Assembly: GCF_002982135.1 (NCBI RefSeq)
Contig: NZ_CP019982.1
Location: 1 to 64,000, forward strand
Length of the DNA stretch: 64,000 nt
Source of the DNA: Pediococcus inopinatus
GTDB lineage: Bacteria; Bacillota; Bacilli; Lactobacillales; Lactobacillaceae
Direction: 5' to 3'
Shown: positions 62,735 to 64,000 of the stretch, piece after piece
Position numbering within the stretch: position 1 is the first letter of the stretch
Layout of the letters: every line of letters starts with the position of its first letter
Notes under the pieces: generated by a model
Seen by the model: the letters and a program-made list of their open reading frames with translations, nothing else
Told to the model about the DNA's origin: nothing
The model's database searches: none
Translations under genes and position numbers: made by a program

Positions 62735-62992
62735 CTACCAGCCAACCCGATAAGCTGTCCGCTGATAGGTTGAAATTTGTTCCTGACTTAATTTGTCAAA
62801 ATCAGGCATCCTAAGTGAGACGTTTTGAAATATGCTAGTCTGCAGCAGCGTATAGTCTTTTTTGATCAGCAGCTGATAGCTTGTCCACGACAATACCAGG
62901 GTCAAGCCGATGAGTGCAACATTGATTGAGACAAATATTAACAGGACGCAGATGATGATCGCACTAGTCAGAATTATCCGCCGAGTTCTCAT
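62735..62992 (-). CDS. small membrane protein, unknown
   Basis: 85 aa from the ATG at 62992 behind GAGGAG. Two adjacent hydrophobic stretches (IILTSAIIICVLLIFVSINV, ALIGLTLVLSWTSYQL) and a soluble tail (MPDFDKLSQEQISTYQRTAY). No family recognised. Convergent with the Dps operon. Confidence 0.6.
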   Translation of the reverse strand: MRTRRIILTSAIIICVLLIFVSINVALIGLTLVLSWTSYQLLIKKDYTLLQTSIFQNVSLRMPDFDKLSQEQISTYQRTAYRVGW

Positions 62993-63300
62993 TTTTACCA
63001 CTCCTCGTATTATTAAAAATGTATTCAAGTATTGACCAGCTTCGCTGTTCGGATGCTGTGTGATATTCTCTATTTGTTCATTGGATTCGGATCCAACTGG
63101 TATAGGATTTCGCCTCCTGTAGTTTATCTACATTTTAAGAATGCCGCCCAGATGAATTGTTTAAGTTCAAACCACAAGCTGTAGTGTTAGCTGATGATTT
63201 TGATAGCTCGCGTTCTATCAAGCAGCTAGTCATTGGATGACTTGTCTACTCATAAATTGCGAGGATGTTCTGAAGATTCATAATTAGGGAGTATCACACA
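62993..63300. other. intergenic, no gene seen
   Basis: No coding signal. It probably contains the left end and promoter of the IS110 element whose first codons follow. Confidence 0.35.
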
Positions 63301-63476
63301 GCACCCAAGCCTATCCAAAATAAGAACGGAAAGGAGGTCTGAATCAATGAACTTGAATGTTGGTATTGATGTTTCAAAATTGAAGCTTGATTATTGTGGA
63401 ATGGATTCAAATAAGCAAGTGTGTTTCCAAGGTGAAGTAACAAACACCCCGAAGGGGGCCGGTCATATTCGTGATG
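63301..63476 (+). mobile_element. IS110-family element, 5' fragment
   Basis: Leader, ribosome site AAAGGAGGT and 43 codons (MNLNVGIDVSKLKLDYCGMD, VTNTPKGAGHIRDEI), the N-terminus of an IS110 transposase with the first RuvC-like aspartate in GIDVSK. It stops at an IS5 tip. Confidence 0.75.
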
Positions 63477-64000
63477 AGATTTTAGACAGCTTCTTAAAAG
63501 AGGTGATCACCATTATATATATTGATACTTCTTTAGGAAAAGACTATTTAAAACAGTCTGCGGTTGAACAGGCTTTCCCTGAATTTTTAGAAAAAAATAC
63601 CAGATTTTCTGATAAACTGTTCTATTTTTATCATCCACAAAAACCAATAGTTATTTGTGGCGTTCATCAAAACGTTGAAGCTGAGGTAAACATGTCATTT
63701 TTAAAGTCTCATGGTATCGATCTGGTTCGAAGAAACTCCGGCGGTGGCGCAGTTTACGTTGATCCGGGAAACCTCACTTATTGCTATATTGATACAGAAG
63801 CAACCGTTCAAAAACCACAATTCGGCAAATATGCCCAACCCATCATAGACACGCTTCATCACTTAGGTGTGGATGCAGTTAAAAATGGTCGCAATGATTT
63901 AACAGTTAACGGCAGGAAATTCTCGGGTATGTCCGCGTCTAAAACCGGTCATCGGGTTTCCTACGGAGGAACGTTGATGATTAATGTCAACTTGGATAAT
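63347..64000 (+). CDS. lplA: IS110-start / lipoate-protein ligase fusion frame (runs off window)
   Basis: An uninterrupted frame from the IS110 ATG through 18 bp of IS5 tip into a lipoate-protein ligase: IYIDTSLGKDYLKQSAVEQA, then the family signature RRNSGGGAVYVDPGNLTYCY, NGRNDLTVNGRKFSGMSASK and HRVSYGGTLMINVNLD. The ligase attaches lipoate to E2 subunits. Its own start would be at ATT ATA TAT ATT (63512) behind AGAGGTGATCACC, but ATT replaces the expected ATG. So translation could come from the IS110 start as a fusion. The end is beyond the window. Confidence 0.8.
   Translation, partial: MNLNVGIDVSKLKLDYCGMDSNKQVCFQGEVTNTPKGAGHIRDEILDSFLKEVITIIYIDTSLGKDYLKQSAVEQAFPEFLEKNTRFSDKLFYFYHPQKPIVICGVHQNVEAEVNMSFLKSHGIDLVRRNSGGGAVYVDPGNLTYCYIDTEATVQKPQFGKYAQPIIDTLHHLGVDAVKNGRNDLTVNGRKFSGMSASKTGHRVSYGGTLMINVNLDN
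63477..63494 (+). repeat. solitary IS5 terminal repeat
   Basis: AGATTTTAGACAGCTTCT is the exact reverse complement of the first 18 bases of the IS5 element at 3301. It lies between the IS110 fragment and lplA. Confidence 0.8.

Noticed and set aside
1..64000. tRNA, rRNA, CRISPR array, restriction-modification or prophage modules
   Set aside because: None was recognised on either strand while reading. Short RNA genes without obvious structure could have been missed.

Overview
The window looks like a low-GC lactic acid bacterium (Lactobacillaceae, Lactiplantibacillus/Levilactobacillus type). Two near-identical ISLpl1-type IS30 copies, an LPQTDE sortase anchor, ClpL and an AmaP/Asp23/GlsB stress operon all point that way. 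It is almost certainly a large, mosaic, mobilizable plasmid. It carries a RepA_N-type replication gene with repeats inside it, a ParA plus ribbon-helix-helix partition pair with strong palindromic sites, a MOBQ relaxase with a recognisable nic-like oriT, a zeta-type toxin module, two serine resolvases with palindromic candidate sites, and more than a dozen complete or broken insertion sequences (ISL3, IS5, IS6, IS3, IS30, IS256, IS200/IS605, IS110).

Layout. 0-8 kb: an edge ISL3 copy, a LysR/YeiH divergent pair, IS5 inserted between an ISL3 fragment and a broken membrane gene, an IS6 remnant, a water-forming type NADH oxidase, and a complete ISL3. 8-15.4 kb: plasmid backbone (par, rep, toxin module, mob/oriT). 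15.4-17.2 kb: broken IS3 elements. 17.6-20.2 kb: Ohr peroxidase, a lipoprotein and a glycosyltransferase. 20.7-28 kb: IS wreckage around an ammonium transporter with a GlnR box and a nonsense-mutated hydroxyacid dehydrogenase. 28-31.7 kb: GntR, 6-phospho-beta-glucosidase and PTS EIIC. 31.8-35.2 kb: IS3 and ISL3. 35.2-37.7 kb: alkaline-shock/general-stress envelope operon with a freshly duplicated glsB. 37.8-40.8 kb: a 5'-truncated MucBP surface protein with five near-identical 297-bp repeats, then a frameshifted MarR gene. 41-51 kb: IS256 elements, a resolvase, and a 3.67-kb core enclosed by a 1,993-bp inverted repeat. 51-53 kb: clpL. 53.3-58.5 kb: broken IS256, second resolvase, IS200 and two IS30 elements. 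58.5-64 kb: cupin, CPx-type metal ATPase, HMA chaperone, Dps-like protein, and a lipoate ligase gene fused in frame to an IS110 start.

The most interesting system is the core at 45.3-49.0 kb. Seven genes lie on one strand: cysteine-free L32, a cysteine-containing 100-aa protein of unknown function, cysteine-free L33, C-minus S14, a 42-aa basic protein, an SH3/amidase_3 cell-wall amidase and a metal-binding lipoprotein. They sit behind a strong promoter whose start region is covered by a near-consensus Zur box. This reads as a mobile zinc-starvation island that combines ribosomal zinc sparing with cell-wall and metal-uptake functions, inside a long inverted repeat that could let it invert or move. 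The other cargo (stress envelope operon, ClpL, Ohr, NADH oxidase, metal ATPase/Dps) fits an accessory replicon for stress survival. All identifications come from reading the sequence; no database search was run.
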